Positions 56,390 to 64,000 of a stretch of DNA of 64,000 nucleotides are shown here, piece after piece. Origin of the DNA: an uncultured Sunxiuqinia sp. (GTDB taxonomy: Bacteria > Bacteroidota > Bacteroidia > Bacteroidales > Prolixibacteraceae). Position numbers and translations under genes: made by a program. Each line of letters opens with the position of its first letter. Position 1 is the first letter of the stretch. The notes below the pieces were generated by a model. The model did no database searches and was not told the origin of the DNA. It was given only the letters and a program-made list of their open reading frames with translations. The stretch spans positions 62,001 to 126,000 of the forward strand of contig NZ_OY782770.1 of assembly GCF_963678245.1 (NCBI RefSeq). The letters are read 5' to 3'.

Positions 56390-57850
56390 ATGCAAAAGCT
56401 AATACACTATTTGGTCATCATATTAAGTTTGAGTTTTCCTGCAGCAGGCACTGCTCAGGGACAAGATTGGTCATTGAAAGATGATATAACGCTTTGGAAA
56501 AACAATGACTACCTGAAGCATGCCGGAATTGGCATTTACCTTAAAAACGCTGAAACCGGAGAAGTTTTAGCCGAAACCGATCCTCAACTGAGCCTTACTC
56601 CCGGATCAACTTTAAAACTATTAACAACGGCAACAGCACTAGAAATGCTGGGAGCTAATTACCGGTTTGAAACAAAACTCTGCTTAACCGGTGAAGTAAA
56701 GAATGACACTTTATATGGAAACTTGGTCATTTTAGGTGGTGCCGACCCGGCTTTGGGATCAAAATATTTTAAAGAGCATTACTTCAAAAAACACTTTTTG
56801 GATGAATGGACTTCGGCCGTGAAAAAGCAAAATATTAAACATGTAACCGGCAACTTAATAACCGATGCGACTATTTTTGAAGAACAGATGATTCCGAACA
56901 CCTGGATTTGGGAAGATCTCGGGAATTACTATGGTGCCGGAGCGAGCGGACTTTCAGTGTATGATAATATGTATCAAATCCATTTTTCATCACCAGCCGT
57001 GGCCGGAGAACTAACAACATTAAAATATACCAAACCCTTCATCCCCGATTTGAAATTCATCAACCAAGTCAAATCATCAACGATCAATCGCGATCAGGCT
57101 TATGTATTTGGAGCTCCAATGATTAACCAGCGAACAATCCGCGGAACCATTCCCAAAGGACGTAAAGACTTTTTTATAAAAGCCTCGGTTCCAAACCCAC
57201 CCTATTTGCTGGCTTGGGATTTTAAGAACCGATTATCAGAGGCACAAATAACAATTGGCGGTTTAATTGAAAGTCAGCAAAGCAATTTGAAAGACTCATC
57301 AACTCACCTGATTACTAAAACAACATCGCCTCCATTGATCGACATCATCCGGGTAACCAATCACGAAAGTGTAAATTTATTTGCCGAACACCTGCTGAAA
57401 TATTTAGCGTATATGATCCACGGGCAAGGTTCAACAAAAAAAGGAATTGATGTCATAACTGACTTTTGGGAAAAACGAGGCATCAATATGGATGGCCTGT
57501 TTATGGCTGATGGAAGTGGCTTATCGCATTTCAACTGCCTAACTGCCAAACAAATGGTTCAAATCATGTATTACATGAAGACCCAAAGCCCCGAAGGTGA
57601 AAACTGGTTCAGCTCCCTTCCCTATGTTCCCAACGGAACGCTTTATTACTTCAACCCAATAAATTTTCCCAGCAAAACGCTGCGAGCTAAAAGTGGCAGC
57701 ATAACCCGAGTCAGGTGTTATGCAGGAGAATTGATTACCCATCATAAACAGCCGATTCTATTCGCCATCTTTCTAAACAATTTCAATTGTAAACAGTCAC
57801 AAGCCATCAAACTCATTGAAGATTTATTGGTGACCATTTCGAAAAACTAG
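56390..57850 (+). CDS. dacB: D-alanyl-D-alanine carboxypeptidase/endopeptidase (PBP4, peptidase S13)
   Basis: Periplasmic penicillin-binding protein that trims peptidoglycan cross-links. I choose the ATG at 56390, which starts the signal peptide MQKLIHYLVIILSLSFPAA; an in-frame ATG at 56363 would prepend nine polar residues. The active-site SxxK is in LTPGSTLKLLTTATA, the second motif is ADGSGLSHFN (the SxN-type motif), and the third is AKSGSI, a KSG where KTG is usual. The beta-rich domain II insert lies between the first two motifs, as in class C PBPs. Length is normal. It lies 115 bp before phoH on the same strand. Confidence 0.9.
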   Translation: MQKLIHYLVIILSLSFPAAGTAQGQDWSLKDDITLWKNNDYLKHAGIGIYLKNAETGEVLAETDPQLSLTPGSTLKLLTTATALEMLGANYRFETKLCLTGEVKNDTLYGNLVILGGADPALGSKYFKEHYFKKHFLDEWTSAVKKQNIKHVTGNLITDATIFEEQMIPNTWIWEDLGNYYGAGASGLSVYDNMYQIHFSSPAVAGELTTLKYTKPFIPDLKFINQVKSSTINRDQAYVFGAPMINQRTIRGTIPKGRKDFFIKASVPNPPYLLAWDFKNRLSEAQITIGGLIESQQSNLKDSSTHLITKTTSPPLIDIIRVTNHESVNLFAEHLLKYLAYMIHGQGSTKKGIDVITDFWEKRGINMDGLFMADGSGLSHFNCLTAKQMVQIMYYMKTQSPEGENWFSSLPYVPNGTLYYFNPINFPSKTLRAKSGSITRVRCYAGELITHHKQPILFAIFLNNFNCKQSQAIKLIEDLLVTISKN

Positions 57851-57927
57851 CCAGCCCACAACCTTCATTCTTTTTATAGACGAAAAGCCCAGCGGTATAA
57901 TTTTCAAACGACTCCCAACAATTTTGC

Positions 57928-57935
57928 TATTTTTG
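57928..57935 (+). promoter_or_regulatory. Candidate -7 box of phoH-purC
   Basis: TATTTTTG fits TAnnTTTG and lies 30 bp before the PhoH start codon. The upstream -33 region shows only TTTTC. Confidence 0.4.
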
Positions 57936-57965
57936 CTGTTACAAATAGCGGAATTAAATTAGTCT

Positions 57966-58958
57966 ATGTTCGAAAAACAAATATATCTTGAAGGCGTTGA
58001 TCCTCTGGAGTTTTACGGGGTAAACAACACAAAAATTGATCTGATCAAAACGTATTTCCCAAAACTGAATATTGTCAGCCGCGGTAATCAATTAATCATT
58101 CAAGGCGATGAGAAAGAAAATGAGGCTTTTGAAAACAAGTTTCAGCGACTACTCGATCACTATCATCAGTTTAATGTGCTGAGCGTTGACACCATTAAAC
58201 AGGTCATGAATAATGATCTGAACCAGATTGAGACCGGAATTGATAGAGAAGTTTTACTTCATGGTAATAGTGGGAAACCCATTCGGGCAAAAACACCGAA
58301 CCAACGCGTGTTGGTAGAAGAAAGCAAAACATCGGACCTGGTTTTTGCCATTGGCCCTGCCGGAACGGGGAAAACCTACACTGCAATTGCATTGGCCGTT
58401 CGCGCACTTAAAAATCGTGAAATAAAGCGGATTATTCTGAGTCGCCCTGCTGTGGAAGCCGGCGAACGTTTAGGTTTTTTACCCGGTGATTTAAAGGAAA
58501 AAATCGATCCGTATTTACAACCCTTGTACGATGCTTTGCAAGACATGATTCCGGCAAAAAAGCTGGAGGAATTCATGAAAGACGGCATCATCCAAATTGC
58601 TCCACTGGCCTTTATGCGTGGTCGCACGTTGAGCGATGCCTATGTAATTTTAGATGAAGCTCAAAACACCACCCTCAACCAGCTGAAGATGTTCTTAACC
58701 CGAATGGGGATGAATGCAAAATTCATTATCACCGGCGACGAAACACAAATTGATTTGCCATCGGTTCATCAATCAGGTCTGGTTCAGGCAAAAAAAATAC
58801 TGCGGAATATTAAAGATATTTCTTTTGTACAATTTGACACCCGTGATATTGTCCGACACCGATTGGTGCGCAACATTGTCAATGCCTACGACCAGCATTA
58901 TCAAAAAGAACTAGCAAGAAAAGAAGAATTCAAAAAAGATAAAAACAACAGCAAATGA
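57966..58958 (+). CDS. PhoH family ATPase
   Basis: Cytoplasmic P-loop ATPase of 330 residues related to the PhoH/YbeZ group, associated with RNA metabolism and ribosome maturation. The N-terminal KH-like part (about 1-110) is followed by Walker [20 protein letters not shown] near 133, [16 protein letters not shown], Walker [13 protein letters not shown] and the closing [10 protein letters not shown]. All are conserved. Its last four bases (ATGA) overlap the start of purC, showing translational coupling. Confidence 0.93.
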   Translation: MFEKQIYLEGVDPLEFYGVNNTKIDLIKTYFPKLNIVSRGNQLIIQGDEKENEAFENKFQRLLDHYHQFNVLSVDTIKQVMNNDLNQIETGIDREVLLHGNSGKPIRAKTPNQRVLVEESKTSDLVFAIGPAGTGKTYTAIALAVRALKNREIKRIILSRPAVEAGERLGFLPGDLKEKIDPYLQPLYDALQDMIPAKKLEEFMKDGIIQIAPLAFMRGRTLSDAYVILDEAQNTTLNQLKMFLTRMGMNAKFIITGDETQIDLPSVHQSGLVQAKKILRNIKDISFVQFDTRDIVRHRLVRNIVNAYDQHYQKELARKEEFKKDKNNSK

Positions 58959-59902
58959 CGCAAGCATTAACAAAAACAGATTTTAACTTTCCCAAGCAAA
59001 AAAGTGTATACCACGGAAAAGTCAGAGATGTTTATAATATCGACGACGAGTATTTAGTCATGATCGTGTCTGATCGTATTTCAGCCTTCGATGTGGTTTT
59101 ACCCGAAGGAATTCCGTTCAAAGGTCAGGTATTAAATCAGATCGCCGAAAAATTTTTGGATGCGACATCAGACATTGTTCCCAACTGGAAAATTGCAACT
59201 CCTGATCCGAATGTGACTGTTGGGCACCATTGCGAACCTTTTAAAGTAGAAATGGTAATTCGTGGCTACTTAACTGGCCATGCCTGGCGCGAATACCGTG
59301 ATGGCAAACGCACATTGTGCGGAGTCCCAATGCCCGAAGGAATGATTGAAAACCAAAAGTTTGCAGAGCCAATTTTAACACCAACCACCAAAGCAGATGA
59401 AGGTCATGATGAAGATATTTCGCGCGAAGCCATCATTGAGCAAGGATTAGTGAATAAAGAGGAGTACGAACTACTCGAAGATTACACTCGTAAATTGTTC
59501 CAACGTGGTACAGAGATCGCTGCCGAAAAGGGATTAATTTTGGTTGATACCAAATATGAATTCGGTAAAAAAGATGGCAAAATCTACTTGATTGACGAAA
59601 TTCACACGCCAGACTCGAGTCGCTATTTTTATGCCGAGGGTTACGAAGAACGCCAGCAAAAAGGTGAAAAACAAAAGCAACTTTCAAAAGAATTTGTGCG
59701 CCAGTGGCTGATTGAAAATAGCTTTCAGGGAAAAGAAGGACAGCAAATTCCTGTGATGGATGCAGCTTTTGTCAGCTCAGTGTCGGAACGATACATTGAG
59801 TTATTTGAAAAGATCACAGGCGACAACTTCCAAAAATCAGACGTAGATGCGATCCAATCTCGCATTAAAAAGAATGTAATTGATTTTTTATCAGCATTAT
59901 AA
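58955..59902 (+). CDS. purC: Phosphoribosylaminoimidazole-succinocarboxamide synthase (SAICAR synthetase)
   Basis: Enzyme of de novo purine synthesis that joins aspartate to CAIR using ATP. The 315-residue length is that of the longer bacterial/fungal type. Motifs seen: [20 protein letters not shown] with the nucleotide loop, [34 protein letters not shown]-like [14 protein letters not shown], and [14 protein letters not shown] near 211. It overlaps phoH by 4 bp and ends before a clear terminator, forming a two-gene operon. Confidence 0.97.
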   Translation: MTQALTKTDFNFPKQKSVYHGKVRDVYNIDDEYLVMIVSDRISAFDVVLPEGIPFKGQVLNQIAEKFLDATSDIVPNWKIATPDPNVTVGHHCEPFKVEMVIRGYLTGHAWREYRDGKRTLCGVPMPEGMIENQKFAEPILTPTTKADEGHDEDISREAIIEQGLVNKEEYELLEDYTRKLFQRGTEIAAEKGLILVDTKYEFGKKDGKIYLIDEIHTPDSSRYFYAEGYEERQQKGEKQKQLSKEFVRQWLIENSFQGKEGQQIPVMDAAFVSSVSERYIELFEKITGDNFQKSDVDAIQSRIKKNVIDFLSAL

Positions 59903-59925
59903 TCAAAACACATACATACAAACAG

Positions 59926-59956
59926 CATCCGGAGCTACCACTTCGGATGTTTTTTT
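59926..59956 (+). terminator. Rho-independent terminator of phoH-purC
   Basis: CATCCGGAG pairs with CTTCGGATG over a six-base loop, with seven T residues following. It lies 24 bp after the purC stop. Confidence 0.88.
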
Positions 59957-59965
59957 ATCCACGGT

Positions 59966-62095
59966 TTAATTTGAAGATATACTAAGATTTACAGAAGGAG
60001 AAGAAGATGATGATGTTTTATAGGTTGCTTGATGAACCTCTGGATTATATAATGAAAGCTTAATACAAAAACAGCTACCATTTCCGACTTCACTTTCGGC
60101 CCATATTTTGCCATTCATAGCATCAACAAATTCCTTGCAAACCGTCAGTCCCAATCCCGAACTTTTTTCGCCTTCGGTACCCGGAGTAGATTTTGCACGC
60201 TCAATTTCAAACAACGAAGCTATTTTTTCTTCCGGAATCCCAACTCCTGAATCCTGCACAAAAAGCACTACAAACTTTTTCTTTTTTGAATAATCAACAG
60301 TGATCGATCCTCCCCGTGGTGTAAACTTAATGGCATTATTAATCAAGTTTCGGCAAACGGTTCTCAACATATTTCGATCAGCCCATAGGATCAACCCGTT
60401 CTTATCGGTATGACTAAGACGAATTTCTTTGGTCTTTGCAATGGGCTGATAAAGGTCCATACAATCTTCCAAAACTTCGCTAAAACGAATCGGTTCAAAA
60501 ATTGGGTTGAGCCCTTCCGTTTTACTTTTTGCCCAGCTTAGCAGGTTATCAGTCAAATCCAGTACCTGCTCATTTTTTTGCTCCATCATTTGCGCAACTT
60601 CTTCAAGTTCATCATACCGTTTATCATCTAAGTAAAAGCCAATCAGCTTCGAAACATTCGAGATAGAAACCAGCGGGCTACGCAAATCATGGGCAATAAT
60701 ACTAAAAAGCTTGTTTTGTGTGTTTATCGAGCTTTCGAGCTTTTTATTTTGCTTCGAAATTTTATTTCGTTGATTCAAAATGCGCTTCCCCTGTAGTTGC
60801 AGAAGCTTATTAATTCTTCGATTGTAATAATAGAAATAAATGAAGATCCCCAAGATCCCGGTCACCAACAACATAACAATCAACAAGTAATTACGCTGGG
60901 TGCGTTGCAATACAATTTCATCTTCCTTCAGTTCATTTTCTTTTTTCAGCAAAGTGATATGAGCATTCTTTTTCTCTGTTTCGTATTCCTTCTCGAGCTC
61001 CAGTACTTTTTCGGCTGTTTCAACTTTATAAAGACTATCGTTCATTAAACGATAACTCTCCATATAATAAAGCGCATTGTCCAGATCTGAGAATTGATTG
61101 GTTTCAATTCCTCTTCTCCAATAAATTAAATACAAATTTTTATAATTGCCCAAAATTGATTTTTTATGATCAATATTCTTCGCAATATCCAACGCTTTTA
61201 AATAGTTTTTTTCCGCTTCGGGATAATTCTTCTGATCAAAGTTGATAGCACCAAGAACACGATAGCAGCGTTCTATATAAACTTGATCACTAATAATAAT
61301 ATAAGCCTCCAGTGACTGATCAATGCACCTTTCTGCTTCTCCAAGTTTCCTCTGACGGTAATATAATGCGCCTAAATTATAGGTTATTAATGCGAGCTTA
61401 TCAGGACTATCTATTTGTAGAGCCTCGCGATACGCTCTGTTAAAAAGTTCTTCTGCTTTTGCATAATTCTTCTGAACAGCATAAACGTTTCCTTTATTCA
61501 TAAACAGTAAATAGTGCTGTTCCGGACTTAACTGATAATAATAGTTTTCTTCTAAATAAGTAAAGTAGTTTAGTGCACTTGCATAATCTTTCATCTTTCG
61601 ATGAGTGGTTCCAAGTGTATTTAAGATACTAAAACGTAAATCAATAAGATCAGAATTTTTTAATAATCTTTCTGCACCTATCAGATGTTTAATCGCTTTT
61701 TCGAATTGGTAATCATCCTGGAGATTTGAAGCTATTTGAGTGCGGGTTTTAATTTCAATCAATCGATTTCCTGTTGTTTGAGCTTGCTCTAAAACTCGGC
61801 TTAGAATAGTATAAGAAGTATCTTTTCGTCCTAAATTATAATAAGCCTTTCCTTGGTATATCATTGCTTCCAATAATAAAGGAAGTGAATCTTGCACAGC
61901 AGTTTCTTGTATGATTTCATTGCTGATTATGACAACACTATCTAAATTTCGAGTCAGAAGTTTTTCAAGTAGATTGAATTCGCTTGTCAGTTCAACAGAA
62001 TCAGCTCTGGAGAATTCTTCAGCTTTTGTTTTCCAACAAAAAGGCACGCATAATATTACAAGAAAAAGCAACCTTCGCTTGAGCATAGTGACCAA
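59966..62095 (-). CDS. TPR-containing sensor histidine kinase
   Basis: Membrane kinase of 709 residues. A signal-like N-terminus (LLFLVILCVPFCW) leads to a periplasmic helical region of about 6-7 TPR units (residues 60-370, e.g. ALNYFTYLEENYYYQLSPEQ, AEELFNRAYREALQI). A coiled coil, one transmembrane helix (LLIVMLLVTGILGIFIYFYYY near 400) and a second coiled coil follow. HisKA has the phosphoacceptor in FSIIAHDLRSPLVS near 468, and HATPase has NLINNAIKFTPRGG, DSGVGIPEE and GLGLTVCKEFV. No receiver domain or adjacent response regulator is present; the LytTR-containing gene nearby is a possible but unproven partner. Confidence 0.9.
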   Translation of the reverse strand: MVTMLKRRLLFLVILCVPFCWKTKAEEFSRADSVELTSEFNLLEKLLTRNLDSVVIISNEIIQETAVQDSLPLLLEAMIYQGKAYYNLGRKDTSYTILSRVLEQAQTTGNRLIEIKTRTQIASNLQDDYQFEKAIKHLIGAERLLKNSDLIDLRFSILNTLGTTHRKMKDYASALNYFTYLEENYYYQLSPEQHYLLFMNKGNVYAVQKNYAKAEELFNRAYREALQIDSPDKLALITYNLGALYYRQRKLGEAERCIDQSLEAYIIISDQVYIERCYRVLGAINFDQKNYPEAEKNYLKALDIAKNIDHKKSILGNYKNLYLIYWRRGIETNQFSDLDNALYYMESYRLMNDSLYKVETAEKVLELEKEYETEKKNAHITLLKKENELKEDEIVLQRTQRNYLLIVMLLVTGILGIFIYFYYYNRRINKLLQLQGKRILNQRNKISKQNKKLESSINTQNKLFSIIAHDLRSPLVSISNVSKLIGFYLDDKRYDELEEVAQMMEQKNEQVLDLTDNLLSWAKSKTEGLNPIFEPIRFSEVLEDCMDLYQPIAKTKEIRLSHTDKNGLILWADRNMLRTVCRNLINNAIKFTPRGGSITVDYSKKKKFVVLFVQDSGVGIPEEKIASLFEIERAKSTPGTEGEKSSGLGLTVCKEFVDAMNGKIWAESEVGNGSCFCIKLSLYNPEVHQATYKTSSSSSPSVNLSISSN

Positions 62096-62163
62096 AAATT
62101 ATGTAAGAAATTTCTTTTGCGCAACGAAATTTACAAAAAAGCATTCGTTTTTTATAAATAACA

Positions 62164-62195
62164 GAAAAGAAGCTTTTGGTTTAAAGCTTCTTTTC
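62164..62195. terminator. Symmetrical terminator after the small-protein genes
   Basis: GAAAAGAAGCTTT and AAAGCTTCTTTTC pair around a six-base loop; T-runs on both strands make it usable in either direction. It separates the histidine kinase gene from the two small genes. Confidence 0.72.
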
Positions 62196-62208
62196 AATTT
62201 CTTAGCTA

Positions 62209-62401
62209 TTAGATATCTCCAAAATCGATATCCGTTTCTTCATCCTGAGAAGGTGCAATCATATTATTTTGATCACCATACGACTGAATTTGTTTGGTAC
62301 TTGCCGGTTCAGTGTATTCTTCTGTGGGATCCTGGCATTCTACAAATACCCCCCCCCAATAAAATTAAAGATACTAACGAAATATAAATTGTTCTTTTCA
62401 T
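62209..62401 (-). pseudogene. Small exported protein gene, frame broken at a G9 tract
   Basis: From the ATG at 62401 the frame encodes MKRTIYISLVSLILLGG, a signal peptide, then meets nine G (62349-62357 on the plus strand as C). As given it stops after 31 codons. With eight G the frame runs to the TAA at 62209 and gives 63 residues: signal peptide, a Cys (VFVEC), a polar mature part and the tail DEETDIDFGDI. That tail is shared with the neighbouring gene, which shows that the eight-G frame was the functional one. The cause may be slippage, phase variation or a read error. I do not know the function. Confidence 0.7.
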
Positions 62402-62456
62402 TTTTAAAGTTTTAAATTATTAATACAAAAATGTAAACATAGAAGAGACTTCTATT

Positions 62457-62801
62457 TTAATTTCCATCTCCAAAATCGATATCTGTTTCTTCATCCTGTG
62501 CGGGTCCATATTCTCCCTCTTTAACTTTTTGTTGAACCACACATTTAATGGTCTTGTAACTTTTACTTTTATCCAATGCAATTGGAACTGTGGATGAAAA
62601 AATTGGGTTTTCCGGACCGTTCATCAACTGGGTTACAGTCGAAAGAGTAACAACAACTCCCCAATACTTTTTTGTTTCAGTTGAAATTTCCTGTTGCTCA
62701 ATACTGGCAATGGTTTGGTCCTGTGAGCAATTCAATACAACCCCAAGTTCATAATGGCTTGATGCTTTGCTTAAACTCAGGTAAGGTTTGTAACTTTTCA
62801 T
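62457..62801 (-). CDS. Small protein with acidic tail shared with its neighbour
   Basis: A 114-residue protein of unknown family. There is no signal peptide or membrane helix. The body is beta-like with Thr/Val-rich segments (YWGVVVTLSTVTQL, YKTIKCVVQQKV) and two cysteines. The C-terminus QDEETDIDFGDGN matches the tail of the downstream small protein, and the underlying DNA is 32/33 identical (62466-62498 and 62215-62247). It is 55 bp upstream of that gene, so both are probably on one transcript. It is divergent from the lipoprotein-LytTR gene. Coding is supported by the shared tail; the role is unknown. Confidence 0.65.
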   Translation of the reverse strand: MKSYKPYLSLSKASSHYELGVVLNCSQDQTIASIEQQEISTETKKYWGVVVTLSTVTQLMNGPENPIFSSTVPIALDKSKSYKTIKCVVQQKVKEGEYGPAQDEETDIDFGDGN

Positions 62802-63266
62802 GTTTTTTTTTTAGTTTGTACAATCTCCATACTTCTTTATTATAGTGTGCCAACGCATGAAACTCCGAAGTCCCCCTCCTGTATGAGCGAAATTTTGATC
62901 ATGGTCGTTTCATCATTATAAAATAGCATGGGTTTTTCAAATGTAACAATTATTTCACTAAGTATCTTTCATTCATCCCAATAAAAAAAACTCAACAACA
63001 CACACATAAATCACTTGCAACAAGTTAATTAAATTGATATAAGTTGCATGAATTATCAATTTTGTTTGAGTTTTAAAAATGATGATTTATTACGGTTATT
63101 CAAAACAAAAGCACAACATCTACTTCATCTGTTCGAGAGATAAAAGTTCGTAGCAATTTAGCGATAAGTCCGCTTAACGAGAAAATGGCTCCGGTTAACG
63201 AATAAATTTTAAAATGAGCAAAAGTTCTTGTTTTCTTGAACCGCAATCCAATAAAAATCAAACATC
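62802..63266. other. Divergent regulatory region of the small genes and the LytTR gene
   Basis: 465 bp without a credible gene. It contains the 21-bp-spaced direct repeats at 63169-63201 facing the LytTR gene. I do not see a TAnnTTTG box in either direction. Confidence 0.5.
63169..63201 (+). promoter_or_regulatory. Pair of 12-bp direct repeats, candidate LytTR operator
   Basis: TCCGCTTAACGA (63169-63180) and TCCGGTTAACGA (63190-63201) differ at one base and are exactly 21 bp apart from start to start. LytTR proteins bind direct repeats about 21 bp (two helical turns) apart. The site ends 65 bp before the ATG of the gene that encodes a LytTR domain, suggesting autoregulation. Confidence 0.6.
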
Positions 63267-64000
63267 ATGAAATCAAAAAACTTATATCTGATTGCATTAC
63301 TTTTTGTATTTTTATCCGGGTGTATTGTTTTCTCATTCTATCCGCCGTACACAGATGATGATCTCTATGCAAATGATTTGCTACTTGGAGAATGGTTAGA
63401 CTCGGACTCTTCCGTCTGGCAATTTGAGTTTAACTACAAAGGAGAACATAAAGCAGAAAACCTGGATAGCACAGCCTATATTCTTCGAATCAAAGAAGAT
63501 GATAAACTATCAAAAAAATCTTTTCTGGTGCATTTAATCAAATTAGATGGCTATTATTTTCTCGATTTCTACCTGGATGATTATTTCGACAAAGATCCCG
63601 ATCTCTTCGATTGGCATGCTCTGCCGGTTCATAGTTTTGCTAAACTGGAACTGGAAAACGGTGAAGCCAAAATTAATTGGTTTGATCCGGAATGGTTGGA
63701 AGATTTAATCGAACAAAATCGAATTCGCATTCATCATGAAAATAATGGCGAGAATAAATTGCTCTATGTTGAAGCCATGGACGATTACATCCGGCTCATT
63801 TTAACCACCCAAACACTGACCGTTTACGACCGGCTGGCTGCCTTTTTAGAAAAACTTCCTTCAACCGGATTTTGTCAAATTCATAAATCATACTTGGTTG
63901 CCCTCAAGCACATTGAAGGCAATCGATTAAAAATTGCCGACACTTTTCTGCCCGTGAGCAAACGTTTTAAAGCCAGATTGATTGAGCACCTGAATACTTA
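63267..64000 (+). CDS. Lipoprotein joined to a LytTR DNA-binding domain (runs to the window edge)
   Basis: The frame is open from ATG 63267 for 244 codons to the last base, where TA suggests a stop just outside. The N-terminus MKSKNLYLIALLFVFLSGC is a clear lipoprotein signal with Cys19 in the lipobox. Residues 34-155 form a domain with GEWLDSDSSVWQFEF and LDGYYFLDFYLDDYF that looks like a lipocalin-type cell-envelope lipoprotein. From about 163 to 243 the sequence is a complete LytTR domain: LLYVEAMDDYIRLIL, LEKLPSTGFCQIHKSYLVAL and FLPVSKRFKARLIEHL. I checked the frame base by base; there is no stop or shift between the parts. A periplasmic lipoprotein carrying a DNA-binding domain is topologically puzzling. 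Confidence 0.8.
   Translation, partial: MKSKNLYLIALLFVFLSGCIVFSFYPPYTDDDLYANDLLLGEWLDSDSSVWQFEFNYKGEHKAENLDSTAYILRIKEDDKLSKKSFLVHLIKLDGYYFLDFYLDDYFDKDPDLFDWHALPVHSFAKLELENGEAKINWFDPEWLEDLIEQNRIRIHHENNGENKLLYVEAMDDYIRLILTTQTLTVYDRLAAFLEKLPSTGFCQIHKSYLVALKHIEGNRLKIADTFLPVSKRFKARLIEHLNT

Overview
The window comes from the chromosome of a Bacteroidota bacterium, most likely a Bacteroidales/Marinilabiliales-type organism; the genus cannot be read from the sequence. The evidence is a SusC/SusD polysaccharide utilisation locus with ECF sigma and FecR, a short RpoD-type sigma factor, Rho with a long low-complexity insertion, a FeoA-FeoB fusion, DUF4199 and DUF1080 proteins, and promoters of the TTTG / TAnnTTTG type in front of the RNA genes.

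Region by region. 1-12,160 is housekeeping and accessory metabolism: SulP transporter, type II NADH dehydrogenase, a PAS histidine kinase with a four-cysteine cluster, Xaa-Pro aminopeptidase, a cytidylate-kinase-like protein, a DUF1080-PHP fusion with an MFS transporter, an exported Nif3-like protein, a glycosyltransferase and a DUF4199 membrane protein. 12,320-12,842 is one RNA transcription unit: SRP RNA, tRNA-Thr, tRNA-Tyr, tRNA-Gly, with a clear promoter and terminator. 13,110-21,783 has a thioredoxin, a huge periplasmic protein with 26 TPR-like repeats, an NhaC antiporter and a DUF819 membrane protein. 21,958-24,971 has an outer-membrane barrel, a GntR/LacI-type regulator and a single-domain response regulator.

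25,161-42,501 is a polysaccharide utilisation locus aimed at an arabinose-rich glycan. GH51 and a double-GH43 protein form one unit; ECF sigma and FecR form a second, ending in a terminator; SusC (with STN signalling domain), SusD, GH31, a Tat-exported Cys-rich protein and GH127 form the third. SusC would sense ligand, FecR would pass the signal, and the ECF sigma would raise susC transcription. tRNA-Arg lies just outside.

42,981-52,474 is again housekeeping: a thiamine-binding protein, FeoAB iron transport with its Cys-rich partner, ribulose-phosphate epimerase, primary sigma factor, Rho, a VOC protein and enolase. 52,475-56,362 looks partly decayed or regulatory: a DUF190 gene with several frameshifts, an orphan HPt protein, an NtrC-type regulator and a PepSY-like exported protein with a palindromic site upstream. 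56,390-59,902 has PBP4, PhoH and PurC.

The last 4 kb is the most unusual part. A TPR histidine kinase is followed by two small genes whose products end in the same acidic tail (one broken at a G9 tract). Divergent from them is an open frame that joins a lipoprotein directly to a LytTR DNA-binding domain, preceded by two 12-bp direct repeats 21 bp apart, which is the spacing expected of a LytTR operator.
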